From positions 66,956,485 to 67,020,484 of the forward strand of contig CM067354.1 of assembly GCA_034190875.2 (NCBI GenBank): a stretch of DNA of 64,000 nucleotides. The letters run 5' to 3'. This document shows positions 1 through 14,515 of the stretch, in pieces. The position numbers and the translations under genes are program-made. Each line of letters opens with the position of its first letter. The first letter of the stretch is position 1. The stretch is from Urechis unicinctus. Its lineage: Eukaryota; Annelida; Polychaeta; Xenopneusta; Urechidae. The notes under the pieces were generated by a model. That model ran no database searches and was not told the origin of the DNA. It saw nothing but the letters and a program-made list of their open reading frames with translations.

Positions 1-705
1 GCGGGCCTATATCTTGCTGAAAGGCAGGACATAAAAAATTAAACATAGGAGCTGACAACAATTGCATTGGAATTGTCGCATTGGAATTTATATTAGCAAA
101 ATCAAGTTCCTAATGGCTTGCAAAATATAAAAATGGAAAAGTACGCTTTAAAACACAATTTTTTCTTAAGCTAACCTCTGATTTACCATCATTGGGTGTT
201 TGGAAAAACATTTTATTCAAGTGATATTTTGACCTACTAATACACAATGTTTTGGGTGACATTCAAGGATTGGATGACCATCAAGACTTATGTGTGAGGC
301 TGTTTGCTCTTAATGAAATTCTATCATAGCTTTCGTGCCAATCTTAGAGAAGTTATGATGAAACACTGTAGAAACGAATTGCACATATATGTATGCTAGT
401 GACTGTAACGATACATCATGGTCCGATTAACAAGATAATGGAAACATATGCATCACTGACATGATAATAAATACGCCACACATCAGAGAAAATGCATTAC
501 GTATTACGACATTTTGCATTAATTATGCTCGATAAATTACACCAATATCCACACACGCGGTTGCGCACGCACATGATGTGTACGTTGAACAAAATAAATA
601 GTCAAGCAGCCCAACATCGGTGGTTTCCTGTTAAAAATAATATGACACCAGCAACTATTGAGGCAACTCAGCATGGAGCCAAAGATCGTTTGTCATGTAG
701 AACAT

Positions 706-1137
<432 letters not shown>

Positions 1138-1257
1138 TATATATATATCTATAAATATGCATATAAACCATCGATAGAATAAAAAATCCATCATCAAAAA
1201 AGCCCTTACAGCTTTGGATGACGATGACAGGCTCATGAGCGTCGTACACTAAATAGA

Positions 1258-1500
1258 GCTTCCATCCATTATTTATTTATCCCTTAACCTATCAAGGTGC
1301 ACGATATTGATAGTGCCCATTTTCGGATTGCGGCCACGGGAGAAGTAGCTGTCTAGACAGCTCACATGCAATAATTAGTCAGCATATTATCACAACATTA
1401 GCATGTGGTTAATTATTAGCGTATACTGATCACGTCATGTGATTTTTATGTAATCGAACGCATGTAATGCTCTATCAATTGACGGTCTATTTGGCGATAC
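1258..1500 (-). repeat. Segment inverted relative to copy B
   Basis: The reverse complement of this stretch matches copy B at about 19,980-20,300 in forward orientation, including the run around AAAATGGGCAC and GTGCACCTTGATAGGTTAA. Its flanks in copy A are collinear with copy B, so the segment between the two inverted-repeat arms has been flipped in copy A. Confidence 0.8.
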
Positions 1501-1703
1501 ATACATGCTTTCAATGATTTTGACACAAGCTAACTAATGGCAAATAGCGATCAACGCTATGGGTCATTTTGCCGGACAGAACTGCGTGCATCGTCAGAAT
1601 GCGGAAACAAAGGGTTATATGTATAGACCTTATTCCATAGTTTCTGACGATAAATAAGCAACGCATTACCGATGCGATATATTGTTATCTTTGAGAACTG
1701 AGA

Positions 1704-2069
<366 letters not shown>

Positions 2070-2545
2070 TTTAATATCATTCGCGATACAGCACAACAAT
2101 ACGAATTACTTGGTTATTATAAAGCAGAAAAATTGGAAAGTATTGCCTGTCATGTCACCATTTCCTGAAAACTAGCGTCAATAAAGAAAGTTGCAATGAA
2201 CTAACCTCCAGCTTTGTAGATCTACTAGCAGGGCTCTAATTGGATATCAGCTGCCAGATGATAGCCATTTACCACCTTCGTTGAAATCAGATGTAGCCAT
2301 AGTCGCACGGTCGTACCATTGTGTTATCTTGCAGTCACCTTGTCTTCTACATTGGCATTATGGCTATTTCCTATCGGTGCTAATTGATCCTTTAAAATTG
2401 CATTCGTTGATTCATTTTATACTGATTAAACATCTATGCCTTGCTGTGCCTGTGATCGAAACATCCAGCAACGAGCAGACAAATTTAACAGGTCTTTTTT
2501 CACAGGTAATGGGGCCTATTATATGCTTTGCAATGCCTTAATGTT

Positions 2546-2682
2546 TATGGTCTAGGCGTACAAGCCATACATGGCATTGAGTATACGGACCATTATTGTG
2601 GTAGATGTACTTCTGAAGAACAGATAATGTTTATCAAACACCACTATAAACATATGTTTGTAGTGATGTGTCGTCTTATATA
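2546..2682 (+). other. Coding-like patch 1, copy A
   Basis: An open frame here reads with Cys and His residues (HYCGRCTSEEQIM, then HHYKHMFVV). Copy B at 23,966-24,108 keeps the same frame with HYCGRCTLEEQIM and HHYNPMFVV. Several of the differences fall in third codon positions and there are no indels between the two. I recognise no domain. The patch runs into an AT microsatellite in both copies, which would end any protein. It could be an exon or exon relic, or simply a well-preserved non-coding block. Confidence 0.25.
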
Positions 2683-3996
2683 TATATATATATTGTGAAC
2701 GTCGTTTCAACCGTGAAATGAGGAAGCTCTAGCCTTGTCTTGGCCCGGATAGAATTGCATCGCATTCAAGTGAAGTAAGCGCTTGAGTCTAAATGTAAAG
2801 CTATACTCACTTGAATGTTCGATAGAATCTATTTAGTACAAGCTGATACAAGTTGCAAGCATCGCATATAAAATAGCTGTCTATTTTAAAGTTCTATAGC
2901 ACCGATTATGCCTATTTTATATTCGATTAGCATGGTGCACCTAACAGCGCATTATCAAATTAATTTGGGGTAAATGTGCCGGATAAGATGTTGGCAGCAG
3001 CCAGCATACTTAACCATGTCGCTTACGAGTCTAGAGTAATGACTATTGTGGTTATATGGGTTGAATAGATCACCGAATAATACATTAATTTAATCTGTGC
3101 ATAGTTTTACGATTGATATGCAGCGTCGAGACTACATATATAGAATACATTTCCAATACATGCAGAGTTACATCAATCAGACATGGTGCTTGGCAACCTA
3201 TTTCACATTGTGTGGCACTACTACGCCATGGGTTGACTAATGATAATGCAATGATTGCTTAGGCGCATACTGCGACGTTTTGGCATTTATCTCGCGCTAT
3301 CTATGTTTAAGTTGGTCTGGTTTAAGTCTTTGCGGAACAAAACATCATAATACATAGCTAGTGATTCTTAATTGAATGGGTTTTTTTCAAAGTATGAATG
3401 TTTTTGCAAATTTGCTATTGATGTAAATGATTTTGATTTAGCTACATGACACATTGTGAGGATTGCAGAATCCATTAAGGGCAACTTCTTTTGCCGAGAA
3501 TTACATTTTCTCCGCATTATCATAATAAATGTTCACGAAGACCAAAAAACTCACAATCTATAAACTGCATCAAGCCGATGTTCAGCTCTTATTCTTTAGT
3601 AGGAAGGACAAGCTCTTCAATTACAATCACCAGAATGGCTTGCGTCACGTTCGCTTTGTCAGCGGTCATGCAGCGGAATAATAAAAATGGACTTTTTAAG
3701 TACTGCATGTAATTAGCTTTTGATAGCGTTATTCATTGGATACGCAGCAGCTTCTTATGAACCAGCATCAGATATATACAGGATTGCTAACATGTAGATA
3801 TTGGCAGTGTAGTATTTAACCATTTTCACTAGTGTTTATGTGAACGTATTGGTCCGAGCAATGCAGATTTGTCCGTACACCAAATGGTCACAACAGTAAA
3901 ATTCGTAAATGTGATTTCTGCTGAAAGGTGTCTACAAAACATCGGGTTGTTTAATATTTTTTTTCGCATAATTATGCTCCCCAGTCAATAAATTTG

Positions 3997-4230
3997 ATGA
4001 TTGAAGTCAGATGTAGAAGTAAGGTAGAGTTACTTCCTATGCCAACTGGCAGAAGGATTATAGAAGTATTTTTAAGAAAGCGTGCAAACAATGTTTCTTT
4101 CGAGGATATTGTCGTGAATTATGAATCGTCGTCCGCGCTATGCAGCCTTCCACTCAACGCTAGTAAACATTTGTTTTTGTTAAGCTATGTTACAAGCTTT
4201 AAACCGCAAGGAGCCCGTGTCGGAGAGTAG
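3997..4230 (+). other. Coding-like patch 2, copy A
   Basis: The open frame starts at an ATG at 3,997 and runs 77 codons. Its second half (IIEV then LRKRANNVSFEDIVVN then FLLSY) is kept in copy B at 26,747-26,914. Comparing codons one by one from LRKRANN onward, many changes are silent third-base changes (for example GCA/GCG, AAC/AAT, TTC/TTT, GTC/GTG, AGC/AGT and TAT/TAC). This looks like purifying selection on a protein. The first half is separated in copy B by about 740 bp of other sequence. No family is recognised, and the function is unknown. Confidence 0.35.
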
Positions 4231-4662
4231 TGCATGCTCCAACTTTGGCCAAGGGCTCTACGCAGCGAAAAATTTTCAATATACGACCCCGCACTGGGCA
4301 GCAAGACACGCCGTGCAAGCGCGCACAGACTCGCAGAGTTTTGGTCCATGTAGGGTCCGTAGACAGCCCATAGACAGCAACTAAGTCTCATGTGATCTAG
4401 GCATTATCATATAGTCTCCAGAATCAGCATTTGGATATAGCCAACAGAATATTTGTCGTAATCATGTCTTTAGTGATTTATCGCAGTTTGGTTAAGCATC
4501 TGCTTTCTGCTTAGACTGAATTAACTAACTCGCTCACATTCTCTGATTAACGTGCAGCGCATAGCAATACACCCATTGCTGGGGATTGATGGCAGAAATT
4601 AAATTCGAAACACGGTCTTACTTAATACAGTCCTTAACAAACAGGTCGGACCGTATGCTAAA

Positions 4663-4832
4663 GCCTGTGTGTGTTTGTGTTTGTGTGTGTGTATGTGTGT
4701 ATGTGTGTGTGTGAGTTTGTGAGTTTGTGAGTGTGCATGTGTGTGTATGGGCGTATGTGTGTGTATTAGTGTGTGTATGTGAGTGTGTGTATGTGTGAGT
4801 GTGAGTGTGTGTGTCTGTATGTGAGTGTATGG

Positions 4833-4931
<99 letters not shown>
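4663..4931. repeat. (GT)n microsatellite, degenerate then pure
   Basis: The left half mixes GTGT with GTAT and GAGT variants, and the right half from about 4,836 is a pure GT run. Thr-His and Cys-Val open frames across it are artefacts of the repeat. Confidence 0.97.
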
Positions 4932-6023
4932 GGTACGTGTGTGTGCAGGTACGCGACGGTGTACTTTCGACACGGTGCCAAAGAATCAATGTCAATAGAA
5001 CAGTTCCAACATTGTCCTAAAGGACATTCACAACATATGTGTGTCTCATGAGCAGCATTGCATATCAAGTTAAAGCTTTGATGAGTTGCATGGATGCTGA
5101 AATGGACTTACTCGGTTGATTCAATGGCTGTATTGTTGAAAACAAAAGAGGAAGCATACATTTGATTCTACTAAGTGTAGGTTATAATCGTAAAACTTCA
5201 TGAAACCTTCATCAATAAATTGAAAAAAACTGCTGGCAAAATTATTTATTGCCAGATATACTCATGGATATAGCTCAAATACACTTTCTGGGGGTGCGCC
5301 ATTTAAACGGCGGATTTCGAATAATTCTTCGCACGATTATGTATTAAGCCTGGAATATTTACCGGCAAGGTGTAAAGAAATATTTTAGCGTAGTGGATAG
5401 TGCCTCGATGAATATGACATGCAAGACATAGGATCCATGAACGTGCATCTATTTTGTCACCGGTACTGCAATACAGCTTGCTCAATATGAAATCAAACAA
5501 AACAAAAACCAGTAATTGCGTTGTCCAAATGTAATTGCTTTACAAATATACGCAGCTATTAAAGCTATATGATGTTTTGCTGGACGGAATCTCACGGAAG
5601 AAATCACATACGGACCCACCAACTGTTCCCTACATAGCAGACACAGTGGCAGTACCTAGTAAACATTAAATGTAGTCATACATGTCAAACGGAAGAGCAA
5701 TATGTTAGCGTATATGCGTCGTGATGCAGTGAAATCGGTGATCCATACAGTAAGATTAATTGCTGCAAATATACGTCGCAATCGTCAACACATAGTAATC
5801 AAAGGCTGAATCATTGCTTAGCAGATAGAATCCCGAATCAAAATAGTGCAGATATCAAAGAGGGAACTTGGTCTGATGAATATCTCCCTTTATAAGCCTC
5901 CTCCGAGGGCATATATCGAGAGCAAGGCACGCACCTATTTCTATATTTCCACTCACATCCATTGGCAAAGACGATACATTGCTCTCTTTGTATGATACCT
6001 GCAACAATATATACAGCTAAACA

Positions 6024-6299
6024 ATGCCGCTAGAGTCTGTCCACAAGTGCACAATGGGATATAATTGGGAGCTTGATTTTAAGTTGAACTACAAAAGCCA
6101 CAATGCAGTAATAAAGCCATATATTGAGTTCATTCCGAGCGCAGTGGGAATCAATAGTACGCAACCTACAACAGTATATATTACATTAGGCATTAGCGGG
6201 GAAGATCAAGTACCTATCTGTCATCAGTGCAGTGACTTAGTGAGCTGGTTGAGCCATGGCAGAACCCTGTTATCAAACTCAGCATTTTATTCAACATAG
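6024..6299 (+). other. Coding-like patch 3, copy A
   Basis: This is a 91-codon open frame with a real ATG. Copy B at 31,577-31,924 keeps the same frame. Shared stretches are WELDF, KPYIE, PTTVYITL and ICH-x-CSDL, followed by SHG. The length difference between the two (copy B has five more codons before KPYIE) is a multiple of three, and several differences are silent third-base changes. The Cys-His spacing (CHxCxD) is suggestive, but I recognise no domain. Copy A stops soon after SHG while copy B continues. It may be an exon of an unknown duplicated gene. Confidence 0.35.
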
Positions 6300-8729
6300 A
6301 TCCCGGTATGTATAAACTGCCAATGTTAATATGCCCCAGTCATTTTTAAGATGTGTTAAGTTCATCATTTGCTTCACAAATATAAGGTCACAGTGGACAA
6401 GCGCAATATATCAGCAAATGGTCAAATCCTTGAATTTTGCAATATTTACTACGGTGTCCCTACCTAACAACATCCGTTTCGCGTTTTTGCTTTGATAACA
6501 ACGACTCTCTAGTCATGCGAATGCCTATTTGTTGGGTTCAATATAACATAAATTATAAAAGATGATCAAACGTTTTTACAGTGAATTTAAAAGACAGCCG
6601 TTATTCACGTAGGTTCTTCGTATAGTTTGCTTGACCTCAACATAATACTTTTCTTTTTTCGGACCCCGACACCCTAGGCTCTGATGTGCTCACCTTCCAT
6701 TGATGCGGTCATATACTCGTGACAATGTAATGGTAGATGAAGGGACTAGAACGACAATGGAGGTCAAATATCTTTCATCAACAATAAAGTATAGAACAAA
6801 GCTTTAAATAGAATGGACACACTCGTCGTGGTTGTTAAAGCTCCCACTAAAGAGCAGACGTATCATCCCATTATTATCCAAAACGCCTTTAAAAAACCGA
6901 CAAATTCCCGATTTTTTTCTGAATCAACGTGGGTGTTTTCTGTTTACCAACATGGTACTAAATAGTCGCATCTGCCACGTGAACCATCATAATATCTCAG
7001 AATCAATGAATATATATGAATGTGAACGTACGTGCACCTTTTGTCAGTGAAGCAGCACATGGCAAAATGCAACGATTGATATATTGGTATTTCTGTAGCA
7101 CTAGCTCTGAGCGTTTCATAAGGGATAACAAGAATAATATCAGCAATATATTTATGCAATCTATATCTTGGTAGAATATATCATTCGAACAGAAGATTGC
7201 CCGGTAGTGTATTGTAGGTGTATAAGGGTAAGAATTTAATATGCTCCAGGGTTGTGATATTCTAAACTTGCTCAAGCGACAGCAGCTGGAAAACACCAAA
7301 TACAAGGGAACTGTATTGGACGACCAATATGATACGCAGACGTCATTTCTTTGGTTAAACTTTGTGTTAATAGCAGCCAATAATATCCTAATTTGACTAG
7401 CTATTATCCAAGTATATCGTATTATAATGGTCATCGTTGATTCATATAGGGATCGATGGTGAAAACAAATGTTTCACGTTATAGCTCAGTTAGCATTTAT
7501 CAATATTGCAACACTAGTCGGCCTTTTTCTATAAGGTGATAGAGGAGTCACGCGGAACTGAAAGCTTCATACATCGTGCGGAATGAAACACATCAGCACA
7601 AATGGTAGCAGCATTTAAACAAATCTCAGGCAATATATTGCTGCAGCCAACGCCGCGGTTATATAAAGCGTGGCAAATGCGTGGTAACTTTTCGGCGTTA
7701 AAGCTTCACAATCATATTATGCAATGCCGTGTGTTTGTCCATATGGCCTACTTTCACAACAAGGGACGACACATAACGCAACAAAATATCCCTGTTTGAG
7801 CCACTAGAGACAGGGCGATGCTGTAACAACTAGCTTGAAGCAAGTATTTGATTGTCTAGGCAGGGAATATCACTCTTCAAAATGGCCCCTCTCTTCCCGA
7901 ATAATCGCTATGTAGTGCCATGGCATTTGTTTAAAATATATCGCATGATATACATTATCGAGTTATTCCGATATACTGGCAAGCTTTCAACAACAATTGC
8001 AGGTATTTTATACCTTCCAGCGGAGGACTTGCTATAATATCGAGCTCGACGACATATTATTAGTCAGGTTTATTTAATCGATGCATATTTAATTGATAAT
8101 GTATTATTCAATATTCGCAAATATGATATAAATGCATTAATACTACGACGAGCATTATCTTGATAGGTTTAAACAGCCCAATCAGATTTTCTCTTTTAAC
8201 CAATAATTGCATTCGGCATTTGACTGAATGCCTAAAAATATAGACCAAAGATTGTGTGCTATGCAGTCCATGGTTCTCGTTACAGACAGTTAAACGAAAA
8301 GTGTATCATGTTAAAAATGATTTGGTCGATAATATACTATTTGGATGGAATCCTCATTTCTTTTCTTAAGTACAAATACTGGGCGGAAGTCACTCTTAAT
8401 CCTCCAACATGCTCCCACAGATTTATAAAGTTTGACAATCGCACTTTACAATTCCTGGTTGGATGAGATACATATCAGACAAGAGCAGCATCACGTGAAG
8501 CGCGTTTGATGAAATGACAAAACCATGCTGCACATAGGGAAATTGGACGTTTTCAACTCTAGCATGTTTGATTATAATGAAGCGATCTCTAAGTGTTTTT
8601 GTAATACCCTAGAGCTAGTTGACCAATAGCTAATTACAATATGAACCAAAACGTGGGTTATTCACTTAAATGCTCTCAGTTGATGTCATATTATTATATC
8701 GAGGGTGACAGCAGCTATAATTTATTTGC

Positions 8730-9877
8730 ATTCGTTTGTCACATTAATAGTATATATTATATATATATGAACATGTATATATAATCGCCATATATATATA
8801 TGTAATACAATGAGCTATGTATATGTTGAATATATTGTATATATAATTCATATATAGAGCATATATTAAAAGACTTCATATATGAGTTATATATATATAT
8901 ATATCCCCTATGGTATATATCGACGATTGTATTACACTATAACCCTTATGATTACCCAAGATGGAAAGTCTTATGTATGATATATATGACGATATACTTA
9001 TATCATAGTATATATTATAATATGGCTATAGATTTAATATACCTAATATAAATTTATAAATGTAATTAAGCATTTGCCAATATGCACCTATCACCAAACA
9101 GAATATATTTATGCTTTTATATATAGTAATATATGTATATTATATATAATATATCGTTGTTTACTTCAAGCGCACAGATCCCGCTTGATATATGTTTTGT
9201 ATATCATAGTACGTTAGAGAGAGTAGCGAACCGTTATTTTATTTATAGTCAAAATAGCGGTTAATTTCATATATTGTATCCTTGAGAGGCGCTTGAGTGC
9301 TATGGACGATAATCTCATGGTAATCCGTGGATTTAGAGAAGAAAAAGATATAATACCATTACAGTGCCGCAACGGCATAAATAGTGCCTGGAGAACTTTG
9401 CAAAGACGACTGTAATTCATTTGCATATCGCGTTTCGTTGGATCTTTAACTGGTCGTCGGGTGACATGCAATTCGCATTTATAGCAAATATATATATCCC
9501 TTATATATATCATAGAGATATATCGCAATACTATTATCATATCTTATATATCATGTCTATGGCTGCGCGTTGGTGATATGGATATATGTATACTATTTAT
9601 CTGCTATAGTATATATACTAAGTTAGCTGATTCCCTTATCTCTCGACTAACCTAAAAAACAGTTGTATCACAGAAGCCTGTGCATACCTCGACGTAAATA
9701 TACAAACATATATCTCTATAGATACAAGGATACTCAGATATATATATATATATATATATAATATATTTCTAATATATATGTGATTGGTGTATATTTATAT
9801 ATGTACCACATACGACGGATGCAGACTGTGATAATATATAGAGCCATATATGCTTAATTATATATGGTTGTATGCGG

Positions 9878-9909
<32 letters not shown>

Positions 9910-10040
9910 CTGACATATATATATATCCGGATCGTATAGGCGCATTTACAGACTACATGCATATATATACGATCGCTCGCACGCTGAATTAGGCATTATA
10001 CTTTATATTATTGGTTGAATGCGGTAATATATATATTTTC
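8730..10040. repeat. Cryptically simple AT-rich tract
   Basis: Many short ATATAT runs and self-complementary AT stretches are scattered through unique sequence, with longer pure runs near 9,740-9,760 and 9,880-9,910. A segment at about 9,360-9,480 (ending GTCGGGTGACATGCAATTCGCATTTA) matches 38,830-38,900 and belongs to the large duplication. I see no gene here. Confidence 0.7.
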
Positions 10041-12572
10041 CCTATTCGGCCCCTACACACGCGTAAATTAACTTTTGCAAGAAGAAAGGTTGTGCTGCGA
10101 CTAACAGTAATAGTTTTTTATCGATTTCCGATTTGGAGACGCGACTCCTCGTACGTCTGCGTAAATATGGGATAAGATTAATAGCACTGCCCATCATCGA
10201 TTTTATTATTTCCTGTTTAAAAGTGAAATCTTGTGACATTGAGGCTTATCGCGATTATTTAGTGCGTTGAGGCTTGTTAAATGAGTAGAGTATGTAATAT
10301 GTACTAAACTCTGATATTGGTAGACAAACTAGACTTAATTCAGTCCAAATTACAGAAGCACATTTCAAGACCCAGCTTGGGCGGAAGTCACTCGCACGCT
10401 ACCCCTATGCGCATGCGCGCCTATTTATAACATCCGGTTATTAAAAAATCCCCGAATAGAAACGTCCGTATGTTGCAAGTATCCCAACTGTATAATCCTA
10501 GGTTTCAGATGGCTGTGCGTCACACAGGTTGTGTCGAAAACCCATAACGGATAGGATTTGCAGAAAATAGAACTCTGTGTCTCACCAGTACTAAAATTAG
10601 ATAAACTACCATTGCACATTTGGAGGTATCTGCCATTTTGTTTTATATATAAGTAAGTTATGGTTATAGGTAGATATCGAGTATAGACTTATTATTGTAA
10701 GATAGATAGAGGGTCAATCTCCACGGGATGCCTCTCCTTTACTTTTTGATTGACATGGCCAATAACTGGAGATGGACCAAATGAATTTTCAAAAACGTTG
10801 TCGATCTAATCATTCGGCTTATAAACTCTGAACATGTCCTTGGTTAACCGCCAATAAATGAATGTAACACAACTGAGCCATGTATTTGTTGAAAATGCTG
10901 TATTTCCCCATCAGCGTTATTCTTAGTACATATAAAGAGTGCTGTACCATTTTGTATGCTAGTAACTGCAGTGTTCGAAAAGGCAGGATAAACACTTCTA
11001 TTGTCGGTGAACATAGGTATTCGCCCGCAAATGAGTGTGTTTATTTTCGTGCATACCAACGCGTGTGAGTGTTTTACGCTATTGCTGAAACAGATCGCAT
11101 AGGCGGACTTCTTAACAATGGCGGTTAAGAGCAAAGTGGTTTTACCCTGCAGCCGCGATGCTCAGTAACGTAGATGGTTTCAAGTTAAGTTACGATATCA
11201 ATGTTGCATAATCAAGACGATATTAATGCAATATACACGGGGACATTCAGGTTGACGACTGTGGTGTCAATGAGTGCATGTTTTACATTCAAACGCATTA
11301 ATTGCAAATGTTAAAGCTCTAACAATAACCTACAATAAACCGTACCTAAGACTACACCCGACACACATCTTTGGTTTGCCTAATAAAGAGGTCTTTGAAA
11401 TGCCTGACCAGCCGTGCCGACTGCAACCGGCTTTTCATAATTTACTGTACAGAGCATAAGCGTGCAAGCCATTACTGTCGAGACAATAAAGTGAACATGG
11501 TCCTGGTTTGATTAAACTGGGTGATTCGTCTTCATTACTGTCGGGTTAATTGGAGCTAATTGTGATGTTTGTCACGAAACAGCAATTGATTATGCGGGGT
11601 TGGTCAATGCCCTACATTGTGGCTTAATATGCATTGGACACCTTTTTTTTTAATGTAAAAGAATTCATATGTGAAACCTATAGTTGCAACATCGCCAGCT
11701 TCTTGAAGAATCAGGTTAATTTATAAATACGATCCGTTGTCAAAAAAATACTTTTTGTCTAATGCTCGTTTATAAGTTTATGTGTATCTATTGCCATCGA
11801 GATAATGGTGAGTATTGAAATGTTTTGCGCTGGAAATAAATATATAGACGTTAGAAGTTGGAGTTAATAAACAACGAGCAAGTTATTGAGGCAAGAGTTC
11901 CCCATACAATGATTAATCGTCGCTGACATTGCACAAAGTGATTAAACGGCTGAACCCGGCCAAGAAGTGTCATAACCTTTACGCGCATTATTAATTTCTA
12001 CCAACTCATCTGTTTCTAGAATCAGCTCGATGTGAATGACAAGAAATTTAAGTTATCATAGGGCCGCATTGTGTTCCTCGGTACGGCATATAAGTTGTGT
12101 AATGCAAGCACCTGAACTACCTACCCGGGAATCTATGGGCCAACCGGTATTTGTGCTTTGCAATTTATCGCATAATTATCTGGGTTAGCCTTCTTCGTAA
12201 ATCGTGGTTCCTGAAGATACTTCCAGGCAATTATAATATTTATTAATCCCTATTGTCTGAGTAGGGCAGAGACGCATCAAGCGACTTTCTTCATATTTAT
12301 CATCATTTGATTATCTTTATTACACACACCCATTCAAGAAATAATTGATCTAAATTTAATCCACGATTTATTTAAACTCTTGATTCAATAAAAGATTTTA
12401 ACAACATAGCTAGAATAGATGATGCCACAATATGCACATTTCCAATAACTTCATTGGTGTTAATCACCGCATCAATAGGTCTATTATGCATCGCAAAATG
12501 GTATCGCATTGGTAGCAGATGAAAACCAAGCAATTACCAAATGCAAAAGAACTGCGTTACCAGGTCAATCAC
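10041..12572. other. No gene seen
   Basis: This is AT-rich unique-looking sequence with only short chance open frames. A 15-base match to 8,381 (GGGCGGAAGTCACTC) occurs at about 10,380. Nothing else is supported. Confidence 0.6.
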
Positions 12573-12653
12573 GACCGCAGAAGGAAGTACGTGCCTCAAA
12601 CAAAGTACGTACTTCATTCCCAGTACGGCATACTTGGTTTGAAGTATGCATAC
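12573..12653 (+). repeat. Left terminal inverted repeat
   Basis: This is the outer end of the 2.9 kb element. The word GTACGTACTTC is itself palindromic in part. It pairs with the reverse complement of 15,425-15,505. Confidence 0.8.
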
Positions 12654-13908
12654 ATAAACATTTTCTCAACTGTTTTGCAAATTGTGACATCATTTACTGA
12701 GATTTGGTTGGGTAAAATCATGGAAACCCCCTTAATTGTCACAGCCTCGATTTGGGACTATATTTAGCGTCGCACGTGTACGAAAAGTCTTTTCGACGCG
12801 TTTTCAAACTTTAGTACGGCGGCCATCGCATGTCTTTCCCGAAGATTGATGAGGCAAAAATCCTTTTTGAATCAGTTTGGCAAAGTAAAGTACTTACTTT
12901 TTGCGGAGCATAGTTTGTCTAGATTATATGAAGTATAGTTTAGTGAAAATTTTATGGCATATTTGTGACTTATGGATGATAACATCACACCCCATGTCAA
13001 TCCATTTGCACACCTGATAGTTTTGTTCTCAAATCGAAGTACGCCGTACAATGATTGTTTCAAATTTCGCTTGTTGTCCACCCGGGTCTGATTGAGAGTG
13101 TTCATATATGTGTTCAGTTGTGTTTAAAAATGAATGTTCTTCTCAAATAAAATAACAAAGCCAGGTGTTTGATATTGAACAGAATGCCAAAATGCCAGAA
13201 TGTTTTCATACTTTTGTTGGCCTGTTCTGAGTTTTTGAAAACTTTTGTTCTTTTTATTATTGGTTGTTAGGTTATTATTTAAAGCTTTACAGATGGAAAG
13301 AGCATCATTACATATGTAAAGAACATTATCATTTTAGCATACTTAAGGTTCACAAAATCACGGGGTCACCGATCAGGTTGAATTGAAATTTACTACCCTT
13401 TTTATTACAATTACTTCCATAGCAATGTGGACAGTGGTCATTAGAACATTATCTGTAAACTTCATGATGGTGTTCATCCTACATGCTGCTAATAATTGAT
13501 TAACTATCGGCAAAATTATATGCCTTTAACAACATATCATGCAGATCCATATTTAGTGAAGGAGTGGAGGAACAGCAATGTTTGAGTAAATTTTATTTTA
13601 CAAATAATTCTCAAGAAGCAAATTGTGTTCAAAATCACATACGTAAAATATTCGGTATTACATTATAGGATACCGAGTAATCCTCGAGTGCAGGTACACT
13701 ACAAATCAATTACCAGTATTACAATGAGGCAGATAATGACACCAAGTATAGTAACGTTATGATTGTTTGACAGCTAAAGGTATAAATATGATGTTGATGC
13801 AATAAGTGAGATACATAATTGTGATATGTCTAGGACAGGTTACAGAGATAGGATTAATTAATATACCTATACATGTACAGACATACATATTACAACAGAA
13901 AGTGTTGA

Positions 13909-14121
13909 ATGACAAAACTAGAGGAAAGCATGTACAAAACGTGGGATGGCATTGAAAACAGAAAGGGGGGAGGGGTTTGGAACAGAGAGCAAATCGATGT
14001 GATGTTGTTGAAATCTAATTCAGAAAGACAAAGAAGCGCTGGTTACCTGACCTTATCAGCGCGGGATTTAATTGGGGCAGTCTCTTCCCTGCCAAGGAGT
14101 AAAGATAGACTTATGCGATAA
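13909..14121 (+). CDS. Hypothetical small ORF inside the TIR element
   Basis: This is a 70-codon open frame with an ATG, richer in G than its surroundings (it includes a GGGGGGAGGGG stretch). The product would be Lys/Arg/Glu-rich with no domain I recognise. It could be a chance frame or a piece of captured host sequence. It is not joined to the open frame at 14,216 by obvious splice sites. Confidence 0.15.
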   Translation: MTKLEESMYKTWDGIENRKGGGVWNREQIDVMLLKSNSERQRSAGYLTLSARDLIGAVSSLPRSKDRLMR

Positions 14122-14215
14122 CATTTACAAATTCGACTCTGCACAAATCCAGAATAAAATATTCTCTCTGTGTCTCTGTTGTATGGAATGAAATATATTG
14201 AAAACAATTATTTAA

Positions 14216-14515
14216 AATTTCAGAGATCTAAAGTGGAAACACCACACAGGTAAAATACCTATTGCATACATATCGGATTGTACTAAATGCCACGACAGCA
14301 GAAACGAAAGGAAGAGAATAATATGCACAAAGTCTTATGAACTTGTTCAGCGGTGTGAGGGCAATATTCTGGTTGAGTATATAGACGAAACCAGTAAAAG
14401 AGTGGTTTATTGTTCAGGCAGGACCTGGTACACCCCTGACAGGAATAGTTTCTTCATTGAGAAAAATGAATGGACAGATTCTTTTTTCCAACCAAATCCA
14501 ACAGTATTTCTTTGA
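14216..14515 (+). CDS. Possible captured exon or unknown protein fragment
   Basis: This is an open frame of about 99 codons with no ATG, which is why ordinary ORF callers miss it. It starts just after a good acceptor-like sequence (TTTAAAATTTCAG before 14,222), so it could be an internal exon. The translation looks protein-like and contains CTKCHDSRNERKRIICTKSY, then VQRCEGN, then VVYCSGRTWYTPDRN. The Cys and His spacing suggests a small disulfide or zinc-bound fold, but I recognise no family. The same frame continues for about 40 codons past the TGA at 14,513. It lies in the middle of the TIR element, so it may be host sequence carried by the transposon or a remnant of the element's own gene. 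Confidence 0.35.
   Translation, partial: NFRDLKWKHHTGKIPIAYISDCTKCHDSRNERKRIICTKSYELVQRCEGNILVEYIDETSKRVVYCSGRTWYTPDRNSFFIEKNEWTDSFFQPNPTVFL

Noticed and set aside
4599-5068. Thr-His and Cys-Val repeat frames up to 125 codons
   Set aside because: They are products of the GT microsatellite.
7003-7434. 143-codon minus-strand frame
   Set aside because: The paired block in copy B has stops in the corresponding frame, so it is not conserved as coding.
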